In this document: positions 1-7,188 of the stretch, piece by piece
How the letters are laid out: each line of letters starts with the position of its first letter
Position numbering within the stretch: the first letter of the stretch is position 1
Origin: Dunaliella salina
Lineage: Eukaryota > Chlorophyta > Chlorophyceae > Chlamydomonadales > Dunaliellaceae
Direction of reading: 5' to 3'
NCBI GenBank assembly: GCA_002284615.2
Contig: MU069801.1
Coordinates: forward strand, 245,285 to 261,697
DNA length: 16,413 nt
The notes under the pieces: generated by a model
What the model was told of the DNA's origin: nothing
Databases searched by the model: none
Seen by the model: the letters and a program-made list of their open reading frames with translations, nothing else
Made by a program: the position numbers and the translations under genes

Positions 1-126
1 GATCATGATATCATCCTGGTTGTGGATGATATCATCCTGGTTGTGGATGATCAGCGCTGATGATCGATCATGATATCATCCTGGTTGTGGATGATCAGCG
101 CTGATGATCGATCATGATATCATCCT
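1..126. repeat. Short tandem array of a palindrome-rich 44-bp unit
   Basis: Units beginning GATCATGATATCATCCTGG start at 1, 66 and 110, the last one cut short. The first unit carries an extra internal copy of the GATATCATCCTGGTTGTG segment, which makes it 65 bp instead of 44. Each full unit contains self-complementary stretches such as ATGATATCAT and GATCAGCGCTGATGATC. The array runs directly into the open frame of the gag fragment, so either it replaced the 5' part of that element or the element was truncated into it. No function can be assigned. Confidence 0.85.
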
Positions 127-609
127 CCCGCCAAGTTTCACAAAAGTGAAGGCTCCTCTGCAAACTACAAGCAGCCAAGCTTCAACTCTGCGCGTGGCAA
201 GGGGCCTACCTGTGGGGGCTCCTCCAGCCGCAGCAGGGGCAGCCATCCATCTGCCACAGCCAACTCTGCTCCTGCTATCAGAGGTGGGGCTGCACGTGGA
301 CGTGGCGTTAGCAGAGCTGGTGGGCGTGGTTCAGGCCCTTCAGGTTGCAGGATCAGGGCTCCGCGCACCATCGCTCAGAACGCCATGACCCCTACAAGGT
401 TCAAAGGTCTCACTGAGCGCAATCTGTCTCAGGATGAGGTGCACATTCTGAAGGCTGAGGGTTTCTGCTTTACCTGCTTCCAGAAAAGCCATCACATAGC
501 GCAGTGCCAAGGGCCTCCCAAGTCTTTTCCTGACGACCCTCCTGCCCCTAAACAGGGATTGGCCGGAGTGTTTTGCAGTGTGGTCCAAGACTGTGGGGGC
601 CTTCTCTGA
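118..609 (+). CDS. Gag C-terminal part with CCHC zinc knuckle (partial)
   Basis: The frame is open from 118 to a TGA at 607-609 and has no upstream start because the element is 5'-truncated. The first half is rich in Gly, Ser and Arg (RGRG and GGRG patches), typical of an RNA-binding nucleocapsid tail. About 115 residues in comes a retroviral-type zinc knuckle of pattern C-X2-C-X4-H-X4-C (CFTCFQKSHHIAQC), encoded at about 469-510. In Ty3/gypsy elements this region binds and packages the element RNA. It lies just upstream of a protease and reverse transcriptase region in the same frame, separated by about 300 bases with stops. It is probably an inactive relic. Confidence 0.78.
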   Translation, partial: YHPPAKFHKSEGSSANYKQPSFNSARGKGPTCGGSSSRSRGSHPSATANSAPAIRGGAARGRGVSRAGGRGSGPSGCRIRAPRTIAQNAMTPTRFKGLTERNLSQDEVHILKAEGFCFTCFQKSHHIAQCQGPPKSFPDDPPAPKQGLAGVFCSVVQDCGGLL

Positions 610-912
610 TAAGTGCCTGCCTTAGTTATCTCAACTGTTTTTCAGACTTGAATGCTCTGGTATCAGAACCGCTGGTTTTGATTTCATCTTTTCTCGTGGA
701 CAAATGGGAAAGGTGAATGCTCAGATGAATGCTCAGATGAATGCTCAGTGTCCATCTGCTCAGTCTCATTCTCCGCTTAAGGCACAATTTGCAGGCCACA
801 CAACTCTGATCTGTATTCCTGAAAACCAGAACCAAACTGCCAGCATTATTCAGGAATATGCAAAGGCGAAGAGTTCAGCTCCTCACAACACAGCTGCAAC
901 TTTCATGACCCC
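610..912 (+). other. Degraded Gag-Pol linker with a 12-bp tandem repeat
   Basis: This 300-base stretch between the zinc knuckle and the protease region is open only in another frame (about 620-961). It contains three copies of an AATGCTCAG motif spaced 12 bp apart at about 716-750, encoding NAQM repeats. The frame changes relative to the Gag and Pol parts point to frameshift decay. No domain is recognisable. Confidence 0.5.
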
Positions 913-1752
913 TTGTTTCAATCGTTCAGTCCTTTTCTTTTTTCTTTACAAAAGGGTCTGACAGGTCCAAGCATCCGTGCACCACTGCCATTTGCAGTTG
1001 CAGTGTACTCTGATGGTAAGTTGCCTCAGCCCAAAATGTCTTTGCTTGACACTGACGTAGCTTTGTCACAGGTCTTCCATGGTCAGCTACTGCCTTCATA
1101 TGCTCATGTCACATGCCTTGCCCGCATCAACTTTGAGGCATTTGCTGTATCAGGTGAGACTGCAGCTTTTGACCTTATTCTGGGAGGCACTGTTTTCAGC
1201 AAATATGGGGCTGCTCTGTGCTACGACCCCAAGGTGCTTGAACTGAATGTCGAAGGCTTTAGGCACCTGGTTCCCAGTGCAACGTACCCAAGCTTCAGTA
1301 AGGCTGCAGTCATTGCAGACAGCAACCTTTTTGCTGATGCTGCAAGCACGGTCATTGGCACAGCTGAAGCCAATACATGCATTGATGAAGGTGCTGGTGT
1401 TGCATTGTTGTGGACCCGTCCTGAATTTCATTCTCGTGATCCTCAGAAAAGCATGAACTCAGTCTCTGCTCAGACCAACCAATCAGAAGGAGAACAAACA
1501 TTGCCGTTCGTTTGCCCTGCAGGAGACCTCATTCCTGAAAACGAGCTCAGAGAAATTATGGATAAACACAAAGATGTATTTTCTGATGTTCCTGCTGGCC
1601 TGCCTCCTGACAGAGGAGTTGGCCACACCATTCCACTTGAACCTGGTGCAAGGCCTCCCTTCGAGCCCATTTACAGGCTCAGTCCAAAGGAGCTAGAAGA
1701 GGCCAAGCAGCAAACCTCTGTTCTGATGGATAACAAATGGATCCAGGTTTGA
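913..1752 (+). CDS. Pol fragment: retropepsin-like region and N-terminal reverse transcriptase
   Basis: The 279-residue open frame starts at a TTG, so the true start is upstream or lost. Around residues 40-55 is a LLDTD motif in the place expected for the DTG/DSG active site of retropepsin. About 40 residues later, FDLILGGTVFSKYGA resembles the conserved ILG..wl..hga segment of the protease. The last 75 residues are the strongest evidence: VFSDVPAGLPPDRGVGHTI, then IPLEPGAR, YRLSPKELEE and W-I-Q match the very conserved segment just before and at the start of the Ty3/gypsy reverse transcriptase. The frame stops at 1750-1752, so the YxDD palm, RNase H and integrase are all missing. The Gly-to-Asp change in the protease motif and the truncation make activity unlikely. 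Confidence 0.82.
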   Translation: MFQSFSPFLFSLQKGLTGPSIRAPLPFAVAVYSDGKLPQPKMSLLDTDVALSQVFHGQLLPSYAHVTCLARINFEAFAVSGETAAFDLILGGTVFSKYGAALCYDPKVLELNVEGFRHLVPSATYPSFSKAAVIADSNLFADAASTVIGTAEANTCIDEGAGVALLWTRPEFHSRDPQKSMNSVSAQTNQSEGEQTLPFVCPAGDLIPENELREIMDKHKDVFSDVPAGLPPDRGVGHTIPLEPGARPPFEPIYRLSPKELEEAKQQTSVLMDNKWIQV

Positions 1753-1775
1753 TAGTTTGTGCCCCAAAGTTTGTG

Positions 1776-2380
1776 TGTGCCGAAAGTGGAAGCACTCGTT
1801 CTGGAATATTGTGCGGACTGGGAGCACTAGAACTGGGAGGAAACCAGCAGACCTTGGACTCATTACCAAGCTACTGGCAAAGATGTAAACAACAATACAA
1901 TTTACACTTTTGGCCGCATTGATAGCATTACTCTACCCTCTGAAGTTGCATGTATCTGCTCCCCTTGTACCACCCATGAACTAGGCTCCCTTAGCAATCA
2001 CGTCCCACTCATAGCTATCATACCTCTTAACATCCTTCAGACTCATATTCCCTTCTTAAAAGAATCACAGTTCCTCACGCAAAGCCCACAAAATGTCCTT
2101 GTTTGCCCTATCAGTGACTCGGACTGAACAGCATCCAAACATTCCTTGCGCAAGACCCTGCACGTGGGGTCCCCCCAAACTTTTTTTTTCAAATATCTCA
2201 AACCCTTGCTCCAGCCTGTACAGAAGCCGTTACGTTTTTAGATGATCTAAAGAATACACCTATCAAACGAAACAAAACAAATGAGACACTGTGCAATGAA
2301 CCGGCCATTGACACAGTTGAAACTCTGGCAGAAGGCATTTCTAGCCTCGTTCACTCTTCCTATCAAGCAACGCTGAAAGT
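1776..2380 (+). pseudogene. LINE-A AP-endonuclease C-terminal remnant and linker
   Basis: Just after the gypsy fragment, the reading VEALVLEYCADWEH, then TFGRIDSITLPSEV and LGSLSNHVPL, has the form of the C-terminal end of an exonuclease-endonuclease-phosphatase (APE) domain as found in LINEs. The R-I-D segment and the final S-(D/N)-H-x-P motif are recognisable. The final motif has Asn where Asp is usual, and an in-frame stop lies shortly after the first segment. The domain would nick target DNA to prime reverse transcription. The frame continues with breaks through about 2100-2380 up to the TRIM insertion point and resumes after 3091. The N-terminal two-thirds of the endonuclease are absent. 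Confidence 0.62.
2376..2380. repeat. Target-site duplication of the TRIM, left copy (AAAGT)
   Basis: AAAGT immediately precedes the first LTR (TGTTAC...). The identical AAAGT follows the third LTR at 3092-3096. Five base pairs is the length typical of LTR-retrotransposon integration. Confidence 0.88.
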
Positions 2381-2445
2381 TGTTACGTGTACATATACAT
2401 GACGAAGGGAACTAAAGTAACCGGTCGCCTATTGCCCACGCAACA
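2381..2445 (+). repeat. TRIM LTR 1 (65 bp)
   Basis: Starts TGTTACGTGTACATATACAT and ends CACGCAACA. It differs from LTR 3 at about three positions, so the ends are not identical and the insertion is not brand new. Confidence 0.87.
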
Positions 2446-2446
2446 G

Positions 2447-2462
2447 TGGTAGCGAAGCCAGG
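2447..2462 (+). promoter_or_regulatory. Primer-binding site of TRIM internal segment 1
   Basis: TGGTAGCGAAGCCAGG lies one base after LTR 1. It begins with TGG, complementary to a tRNA CCA end, and closely resembles the initiator-tRNA-Met complement used by many plant LTR elements (TGGTATCAGAGCCAGG). The same 16 bases occur one base after LTR 2. The exact primer tRNA needs a check against the alga's initiator tRNA. The motif also fits a Pol III A-box consensus, which may be coincidental. Confidence 0.75.
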
Positions 2463-2465
2463 AAG

Positions 2466-2561
2466 TGCACCCGGTGGTCTAGCCAGCCACCGAAGTGATG
2501 AGATGCGTTCTCGTGCACGGGTAACCCGAGGGTCCCAAGTTCGAATCCTGGTCTGCGCAGT
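2466..2561 (+). other. Degenerate tRNA-like module in TRIM internal segment 1
   Basis: A Pol III B-box-like AGTTCGAATCC is at 2538-2548 and is preceded by a CGGG-TAA-CCCG hairpin where a tRNA-Ser long variable arm would sit. The 3' end CTGCGCA matches segment 2. The D-arm and anticodon-arm part is diverged, and I cannot fold a clean anticodon stem, although a TGAGA loop remnant is present. Confidence 0.6.
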
Positions 2562-2692
2562 GGCAAAAATAGGTCGTCTCCCAAAGGCAAAAATTTGACA
2601 ACGGCCACCCTTTGCGAAGGGATGGGCGGGAGACTCCTTCGTTCCCTAACCCGAAGCCAAGCCGAGGACGGCTTGAATTAGGGGGGGAGGAG

Positions 2693-2703
2693 TGTTACGT
2701 GTA
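2693..2703 (+). repeat. Extra 11-bp LTR start between the polypurine tract and LTR 2
   Basis: The sequence after the first polypurine tract reads TGTTACGTGTA and then restarts as the full LTR 2 at 2704. The second polypurine tract joins LTR 3 directly. The extra 11 bases are therefore a partial LTR start, a scar of how the tandem form arose. Confidence 0.8.
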
Positions 2704-2768
2704 TGTTACGTGTACATATACACGACGAAGGGAACTAAAGTAGTTGGTCGCCTATTGCCCACGCAACA
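2704..2768 (+). repeat. TRIM LTR 2 (65 bp, internal)
   Basis: A third copy of the terminal repeat lies between the two internal segments, with the same TGTTACG and GCAACA ends. It differs from the outer copies mainly at GTAGTTGG against GTARCCGG near its centre. Confidence 0.87.
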
Positions 2769-2769
2769 G

Positions 2770-2785
2770 TGGTAGCGAAGCCAGG
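2770..2785 (+). promoter_or_regulatory. Primer-binding site of TRIM internal segment 2
   Basis: TGGTAGCGAAGCCAGG, identical to the site after LTR 1 and with the same single-base spacer. Conservation in both segments supports a functional constraint while the element was active. Confidence 0.75.
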
Positions 2786-2788
2786 AAG

Positions 2789-2893
2789 TGCGTAGTCGAG
2801 TGGCTTAGTAAGCCCACTTGCGCGCTTGAGACGCGTTCTCGCGCACGCACGGGTTGACCCGTGAGGTCCCCAGTTCGAATCCTGGTCTGCGCA
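2789..2893 (+). other. tRNA-Ser(UGA)-like module in TRIM internal segment 2
   Basis: TGCGTAG at 2789-2795 can pair with CTGCGCA at 2887-2893 as a seven-pair acceptor stem with one G-T. A TAGTCGAGTGGC D-arm resembles eukaryotic tRNA-Ser/Leu. The anticodon arm GCGCG-CTTGAGA-CGCGT (2820-2836) pairs fully with one wobble and shows anticodon TGA. ACGGG-TTGA-CCCGT at 2849-2862 looks like the long variable arm of a type II tRNA, and GTTCGAATCC (2873-2882) is a B-box. The T stem has lost a base and the unit is longer than a normal tRNA-Ser, so I read it as a captured tRNA-derived promoter or relic, not a functional tRNA gene. Confidence 0.68.
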
Positions 2894-3013
2894 GTGGCAA
2901 AAACAGGTCGTCCCCCAAAGGCAAAAATTTGACAACGGCCACCCTTTGCGAAGGGACGGGCGGGAGACCCCTTCGTTCCCTAACCTGAAGCCAAGCCGAG
3001 GACGGCTTGAAGT

Positions 3014-3026
3014 AGGGGGGGAGGAG
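3014..3026 (+). promoter_or_regulatory. Polypurine tract of TRIM internal segment 2
   Basis: AGGGGGGGAGGAG lies directly against the TG of LTR 3, the place where plus-strand synthesis is primed in LTR elements. The same tract is at 2680-2692 in segment 1. Confidence 0.8.
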
Positions 3027-3091
3027 TGTTACGTGTACATATACACCACGAAGGGAACTAAAGTAGCCGGTCGCCTATTGCCCACGCAACA
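3027..3091 (+). repeat. TRIM LTR 3 (65 bp)
   Basis: The terminal copy, ending GCAACA, is followed at 3092-3096 by AAAGT, the right copy of the target duplication. Beyond it the LINE-A linker frame resumes. Confidence 0.87.
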
Positions 3092-3900
3092 AAAGTGTGC
3101 AAAACTAAGGATATCTCCTCAGACCACAACCACTACAACCCGAGGACTGCAAGCAATAAATGGCAAACCTGAAAAAGAAGCTTTCCTTTATCAGAAACAT
3201 CCAGTCTCTGCTGACATCCCTTGCAATCAACACAACTCAGAGCACCCCCACGATTGTAAATCAAAATAGGGGAAATGCAAACCTCAGTAAAGCCATCTCC
3301 AAACTCAACAACCTTCAACTTGACATCCTCCGCTTCCACAACTGCAAGGGCTCCCTGGGAGCGCTAAACAGGTCATTACTTATAAAGATGAAACACGCAA
3401 TAAAAACAACTCCAGCATTGCTCATAAAAAGATGCAAAAAACAATCAACACAAACCCTAAACAAGCACACAAGGAAATCTTCAAAGGCAAAAATTCGCAA
3501 CCAAGAACAGGTCTCCAAGCACTCCGAGATCCAGAGACAGGTAATATTGAAATTGAACCAACCAGGCAGGCACAAATAGTTGAACACTGTTACACACAGG
3601 CTATGAAGGCAGTAAATATCAAACATGGCAAATATCTTCCACGCGAAGCCCCACGTAGCTTTCCCCGAGAGCAGACTAATCACTCTGCCCCTGTGCCGGA
3701 CCCTTTCACTCTACAGTCAAGGATGATACAAGACAATCGGAAGGGAAGGATCAAACAGACTGGCTCCACTCCAAAATCATGGATAAACGTGCCTTTAATA
3801 AAAGCATCAAAACCCCTAGCAATAACAAAACACCAGATGCAGATGTCATAGTGAATGAGATCCTTAGAATGCTCTCCCCCAAAAACAAAGAGAGCATTCA
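3092..3900 (+). pseudogene. LINE-A linker between endonuclease and reverse transcriptase (frameshifted)
   Basis: Readable stretches lie in three frames, about 3160-3380, 3432-3700 and 3779-3900. They include LQALRDPETGNIE, VEHCYTQAMKAVNIKHGKYL and PDPFTLQS. These are the kind of semi-conserved segments that precede the reverse transcriptase in algal LINEs, so I place this as linker by position and by recollection of the family. The frame switches show several small indels. No catalytic residue is expected here. Confidence 0.6.
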
Positions 3901-5459
3901 TTCAAGCTCCTCGTTATCATATGGGCTATGCGCCTCACCCCCGGTGTCGTGGAAATCAGTGAGACCATCCTCAATGACAAAAACAAAGGAGAGGAGACAG
4001 ATATATCCTCCTACAGACCCATTGGATTAGCCAACACGCTCCACAAACTCTGGACACGCATGGTTACTAATACTCTCTATGGGCCCGCAGAAGCACGCTC
4101 CCTCCTGAGCTCCACACAAGCTGGCTTCCAAAATCAAAAACACACCATCTACCAACTCCAAAATGCCATCATGGGGCTGGAAGATGCCAAAATTTGTGGG
4201 AACGATACATATGCCCTCATTGTAGACTTCACCTTAGCCTTCAACACTACTGACCATGTCAGGATGATGCTGAGTAATGTAAGATTTGGGTTCCCCACTG
4301 ATGCCTTAGACACCGTCAAAAATTTGTATGAAAATGCCACTAACTCAAGTAAGACTGCCCTCAGGGGCCATCACTAAGAAAATTCATGTTGAGAGAGGTA
4401 CAATTCAAGGTGATACACTCTCACCCTTTCTCTTCCTCCTCTGCACGGAGCCCCTCCTGCGTTGGCTGCATGTTGGGGGGCGCGGCTACCAACATGGATG
4501 TGTCCCAGACCAAAACACCACCGACATCCACCTTGCAAATAAGCTTAGCATCGCTGCCTTTGCTGAAGACCTCCTCTGTCCAACCAGCACAATACAAGGC
4601 CTGAAAGCACAAGCCAGAAATTCACCCTCTGCTCTGACTGGGCCTCACTTACTTATTTCCAGCAGCAAGACTAAAGCTACCGGCATTCTACACAGCCATT
4701 CCTGAAAGGATCACAATAGAGTGACTCCACAAGCATTCCATCAAAGACTTCAGGGAAAAAGATAGATCCTAGGAAGAAGGCCCAGTTCCTTGCATCGAGT
4801 GAGCCCTTCCTCTATCTCGGTGATCAAATGACAATGGACCTCAACTGGAAGCACCAGATTCAGCGTATGACTTGTACCCTCAAGAATAAGCTACATCATC
4901 TTGACGCATCCTATGCATCCCCACGCCAAGTCTTAGTTAGGGTATGATATCCCCTAACCGCTCCCAAATCCTCTACAGGGCTTTTTATGGGGCCAAGCTT
5001 GCTGGCGTGCACGAGAAAATAACACCAGCTCCAGGCAGCTTTGCCACTGAGCTGCAAGGGCTTCCTTCCCACAAATTCATGCTTGAAAGAAAGTACTCTA
5101 GCAATAAGATCAAGGACCTTTTTCACGTGCCCTTCAAACTCACATTCACACTGCCCTTCAAACATGGGCTATGGTAACCCAAGAAAAAATAGCCTCCCCA
5201 CTAAACCACAACCCACAATACCAGAATTACTGGAGTGCGCACTCCCGAGACACTCTTTTTGGTGCCGTGCATAATGCCTTCTCATCCAAATTCTCGGGTT
5301 TCTCAGTATGCCATCCCATTTATGATGAAAGGACATGATCCAAACTTTGCGACATGCCATCTTCCTTGCCATTCTCAACACAGAGGCCCCTGCTACATTT
5401 CCTTCCACCTTTGGGTAAGAATGATATATATAAAGTTTGGTGTAGAGGTTCGTTATCAT
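3900..5459 (+). pseudogene. LINE-A reverse transcriptase and thumb, frameshifted
   Basis: The protein copies element RNA into DNA at the nicked target. Visible motifs in order are ISSYRPIGLANTLHKLW (fingers), TQAGFQNQKHTIYQLQ, LIVDFTLAFNTTDH (first palm Asp), IQGDTLSPFLFLLCTEPLL, and AAFAEDLLC at about 4553-4576, where the usual FADD has become FAED. A thumb-like stretch follows (FLYLGDQM, LNWKHQIQRM, YASPRQVL, then GAKLAGVHEK and LPSHKFMLERKYSS), and coding-like sequence continues to a CRGSLS end at about 5459. Frame changes occur near 3925, 4330, 4720 and 4950. The D-to-E change and the frameshifts mark it as dead. Confidence 0.8.
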
Positions 5460-5464
5460 AAATG

Positions 5465-5466
<2 letters not shown>

Positions 5467-5546
<80 letters not shown>
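5467..5546. repeat. (CA)n microsatellite, about 40 units
   Basis: Nearly pure CA dinucleotides with one AA interruption near 5535, flanked by short TATA-rich sequence. It lies inside the decayed LINE-A body and creates spurious open frames of His-Thr and Cys-Val. Confidence 0.97.
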
Positions 5547-6385
5547 TATAAAATACTTTATTTTGTATGGAAGGCAGTCAGACTATTTGGCGAAAGGTCA
5601 TTTTTAAAAGTGTACAGACAAAGAAAGTCTCCGCTGGGAACAGCTAGCGTGCATTAGGGAAAAATTCAACAGTCAGTGCTGAAATTCAGAGCGAGTCCTA
5701 CCAAACCAAACCAAAGGGGAAAAAGAAGCACAGAAGTCTACTCCAGCAAGTTGGCCTCCACCTAGGACACTCTTTACACTGCTTTCAAGAGGCCTTGTCC
5801 AGCAAACTCGAGACCCATCCCTTAGCCTCAGAGAATGCTACCCAAAATCTCAGCTAGGGCCTTTCTCTTGCACAGGGGCCAGCCGTAGCCAGGAAGTGAG
5901 CACGCAGTTATGCATACCCAAACTGAGATCACTCCACCTTTAAGCACCTTCTTCACCGCGCCAACTTCTGGGACCACTCCTGCACCAGCTTTTCCCCTTA
6001 GAGCTCACATGTGGGCGGGTGCGCCACTCCCCCGGCCGAAGCCTGCTGCTTTGTAATTAAAAAGAGAAAAAAAGAAAAATGACAGAAAAGATAAAAAAGA
6101 TAAAAATATTACACAGGCAGAGAAAACCCTCAATGTATCAGTTAAGGAAGGGAGACACATTGGCTCAAAGAGTCGTTAGTCTCCCTCAGCAGAGAAATAA
6201 TTGGAATTCAATGCGGATCTGGCGGGTTTCTGGAAGGGCGCGCCTCCGGGGCACCAGGGTTGATTACTTTTGTTTTCTGTGGCAAGTCTGGTTGAGGTGA
6301 GTTTGTGCGCGAGTTGTGCAAAATTCGATATATTGTAATGTACTGTAAGAAAAAACTCGCTTTCACTGCCTCCTAATTCTTAGGA
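5547..6385 (+). other. Degraded, weakly coding-like LINE-A downstream region
   Basis: Short readable pieces such as LASTLGHSLHCFQEALSSKL (about 5745-5805) and TFFTAPTSGTTPAPAFPL (about 5948-6000) suggest an eroded part of the LINE between thumb and RNase H. An AAAAAGAGAAAAAAAG stretch near 6060 follows. I see no conserved motif, no RNA gene and no intact frame. Assignment to LINE-A rests on continuity alone. Confidence 0.35.
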
Positions 6386-7024
6386 GTGTCTTGCTCTCCT
6401 TTCAGCACAATCCCAAAGAATGCAATCTACAAGAAACTCAATTTCCATGATTGTCAGCTTGCCCCCAGAACTCGCAATGGGGAGCGCTCAGAAACGGGGA
6501 GCATGATCAACCGATTTTTTTACGACACAATACGCCTTCTTCAAGCCTTTGCGCTCACAGCAGGCTGTTATGGGTCAAATATGGGCTACAGACAAACTGT
6601 CCTATGGGTCATCTTTGAAAGCAAAAGCTCATGTCTATCATACAGGCTTCCTCAAGTCTCTTTTTGGGTGTTAAGAGGGCAATAGGCTGCTTGATTTGAA
6701 AGATGGGACAGGTGCCCCTCTACTTTTACTGGTTATGTACGTTATGACATTCTGCAGTTCTCTTTTGAGCGTAAACAATGACCTCCTCAGCAGAGACGTA
6801 CAAGCAGACCTACGTTTTGCTGACTGGAAAGGCAGTTGGACTCACCAGGTTATTACTGCCTTGAATGACATGCCCAATGCTCTGCACTTTGCAGCTACTG
6901 CACGCTCCAAAGCCAAGATCAACATGAATGACTTGGGGGTGTTCTTCGTGAGCAAATTATTTATGTCCGGAGAAGCTTAGGCAATCTGACTCCACAAGAG
7001 CCCCATGCTTTTAGCAGAATCATG
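6386..7024 (+). pseudogene. LINE-B region downstream of reverse transcriptase, 5' piece
   Basis: Translation in mixed frames gives LLQAFALTAGCYGS, then ATDKLSYGSSLKAKAHVYH, FLKSLFGVKRA, LLSVNNDLLSRDVQADLRFAD, and TALNDMPNALHFAATARSKA with KINMNDL. The last part corresponds closely to the minus-strand LINE-B copy (LNDMPTAQHIAAAVRSKTKI). The longest intact frame is about 6696-6980. It is interrupted at 7024 by the LINE-A insertion right after a segment reading NLTPQEPHA. There is no catalytic motif in this part; it belongs to the region between the reverse transcriptase and the C-terminal zinc finger. Confidence 0.72.
7020..7024. repeat. Target-site duplication TCATG, left copy (LINE-A copy 2)
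   Basis: TCATG here and at 9195-9199 flanks LINE-A copy 2. The empty site in the inverted LINE-B copy has a single TCATG (11577-11581, as CATGA on +), so this is a genuine duplication. Confidence 0.8.
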
Positions 7025-7188
7025 GGGAGCATCGACCCAGTCCTTAATCCAAGACACTCAGAAATTGAAACTGGCTTCAATGAATCCAAAAAGTTACCTT
7101 CTGCCCCCAACAAAACTCTTACAGTACCACACAAAGCCAGCAAACTCTTTCATCACCCACATCACCCAGCCCTCATCTGGAACGCAAG

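Larger units (their letters stand above)
118..1775 (+). mobile_element. Truncated Ty3/gypsy-type LTR retrotransposon fragment
   Basis: The stretch carries, in the expected order, a Gag nucleocapsid end with a CCHC zinc knuckle, a retropepsin-like region and the first part of a Ty3/gypsy reverse transcriptase. No LTR, integrase or RNase H of this element is visible in the window. The 5' side abuts a palindromic repeat, and the 3' side runs into LINE-A within about 1750-1785, where endonuclease-like sequence begins. The simplest inference is that a 5'-truncated LINE inserted into, or recombined with, the reverse transcriptase region. The exact right boundary is uncertain by roughly 20 bases. 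Confidence 0.8.
2381..3091 (+). mobile_element. TRIM-like miniature LTR retrotransposon, tandem form LTR-internal-LTR-internal-LTR
   Basis: Three 65-bp direct repeats at 2381-2445, 2704-2768 and 3027-3091 begin TGTTACG and end GCAACA, so each has TG...CA ends and short TGTT/AACA inverted termini. They are spaced exactly 323 bp apart. Each of the two internal segments begins one base after an LTR with a primer-binding site and ends in a polypurine tract (AGGGGGGGAGGAG). A perfect 5-bp AAAGT duplication flanks the whole block. This is the signature of an LTR retrotransposon with no coding capacity, known as a terminal-repeat retrotransposon in miniature. The internal segments carry a tRNA-Ser-like module. 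The orientation is + from primer site to polypurine tract. Proteins would have to come from an autonomous relative not seen here. Confidence 0.87.
1776..6385 (+). mobile_element. LINE-A copy 1: decayed non-LTR retrotransposon, interrupted by a TRIM
   Basis: Conceptual translation in shifting frames gives, in order, an AP-endonuclease C-terminal part (about 1785-2130), a linker (about 2220-3900 without the TRIM), a reverse transcriptase (about 3930-4620) and a thumb-like region (about 4790-5455). Weakly coding-like sequence follows the CA microsatellite. The TRIM at 2381-3091 disrupts it: reading across the site with the insert and one AAAGT copy removed gives a continuous LKVCKTKD frame. The 5' end appears truncated at the endonuclease, as is common for LINEs. 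The 3' end is not seen; the sequence grades into LINE-B near 6385, and this boundary is approximate. Confidence 0.72.

Noticed and set aside
1925..2380. Host gene exon upstream of the TRIM
   Set aside because: The readable segments (RIDSITLPSEV, SNHVPL, then LKV continuing after the TRIM as CKTKD) belong to the LINE-A endonuclease-linker.
2447..2548. Reading the 323-bp units as a plain tRNA-derived SINE array
   Set aside because: A B-box and an A-box-like match are present, but TG...CA repeats, a primer site adjoining the LTR, polypurine tracts and a 5-bp AAAGT duplication fit an LTR-type element better. SINEs usually have variable duplications and a 3' tail.
2789..2893. Functional tRNA-Ser gene
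   Set aside because: The T stem is short by a base, the unit is about 105 nt long, the second copy cannot fold, and both sit inside a TRIM between primer site and polypurine tract. It is better read as a tRNA-derived module.
5169..5657. Long Cys-Val and His-Thr open frames
   Set aside because: They are translations of the CA microsatellite.
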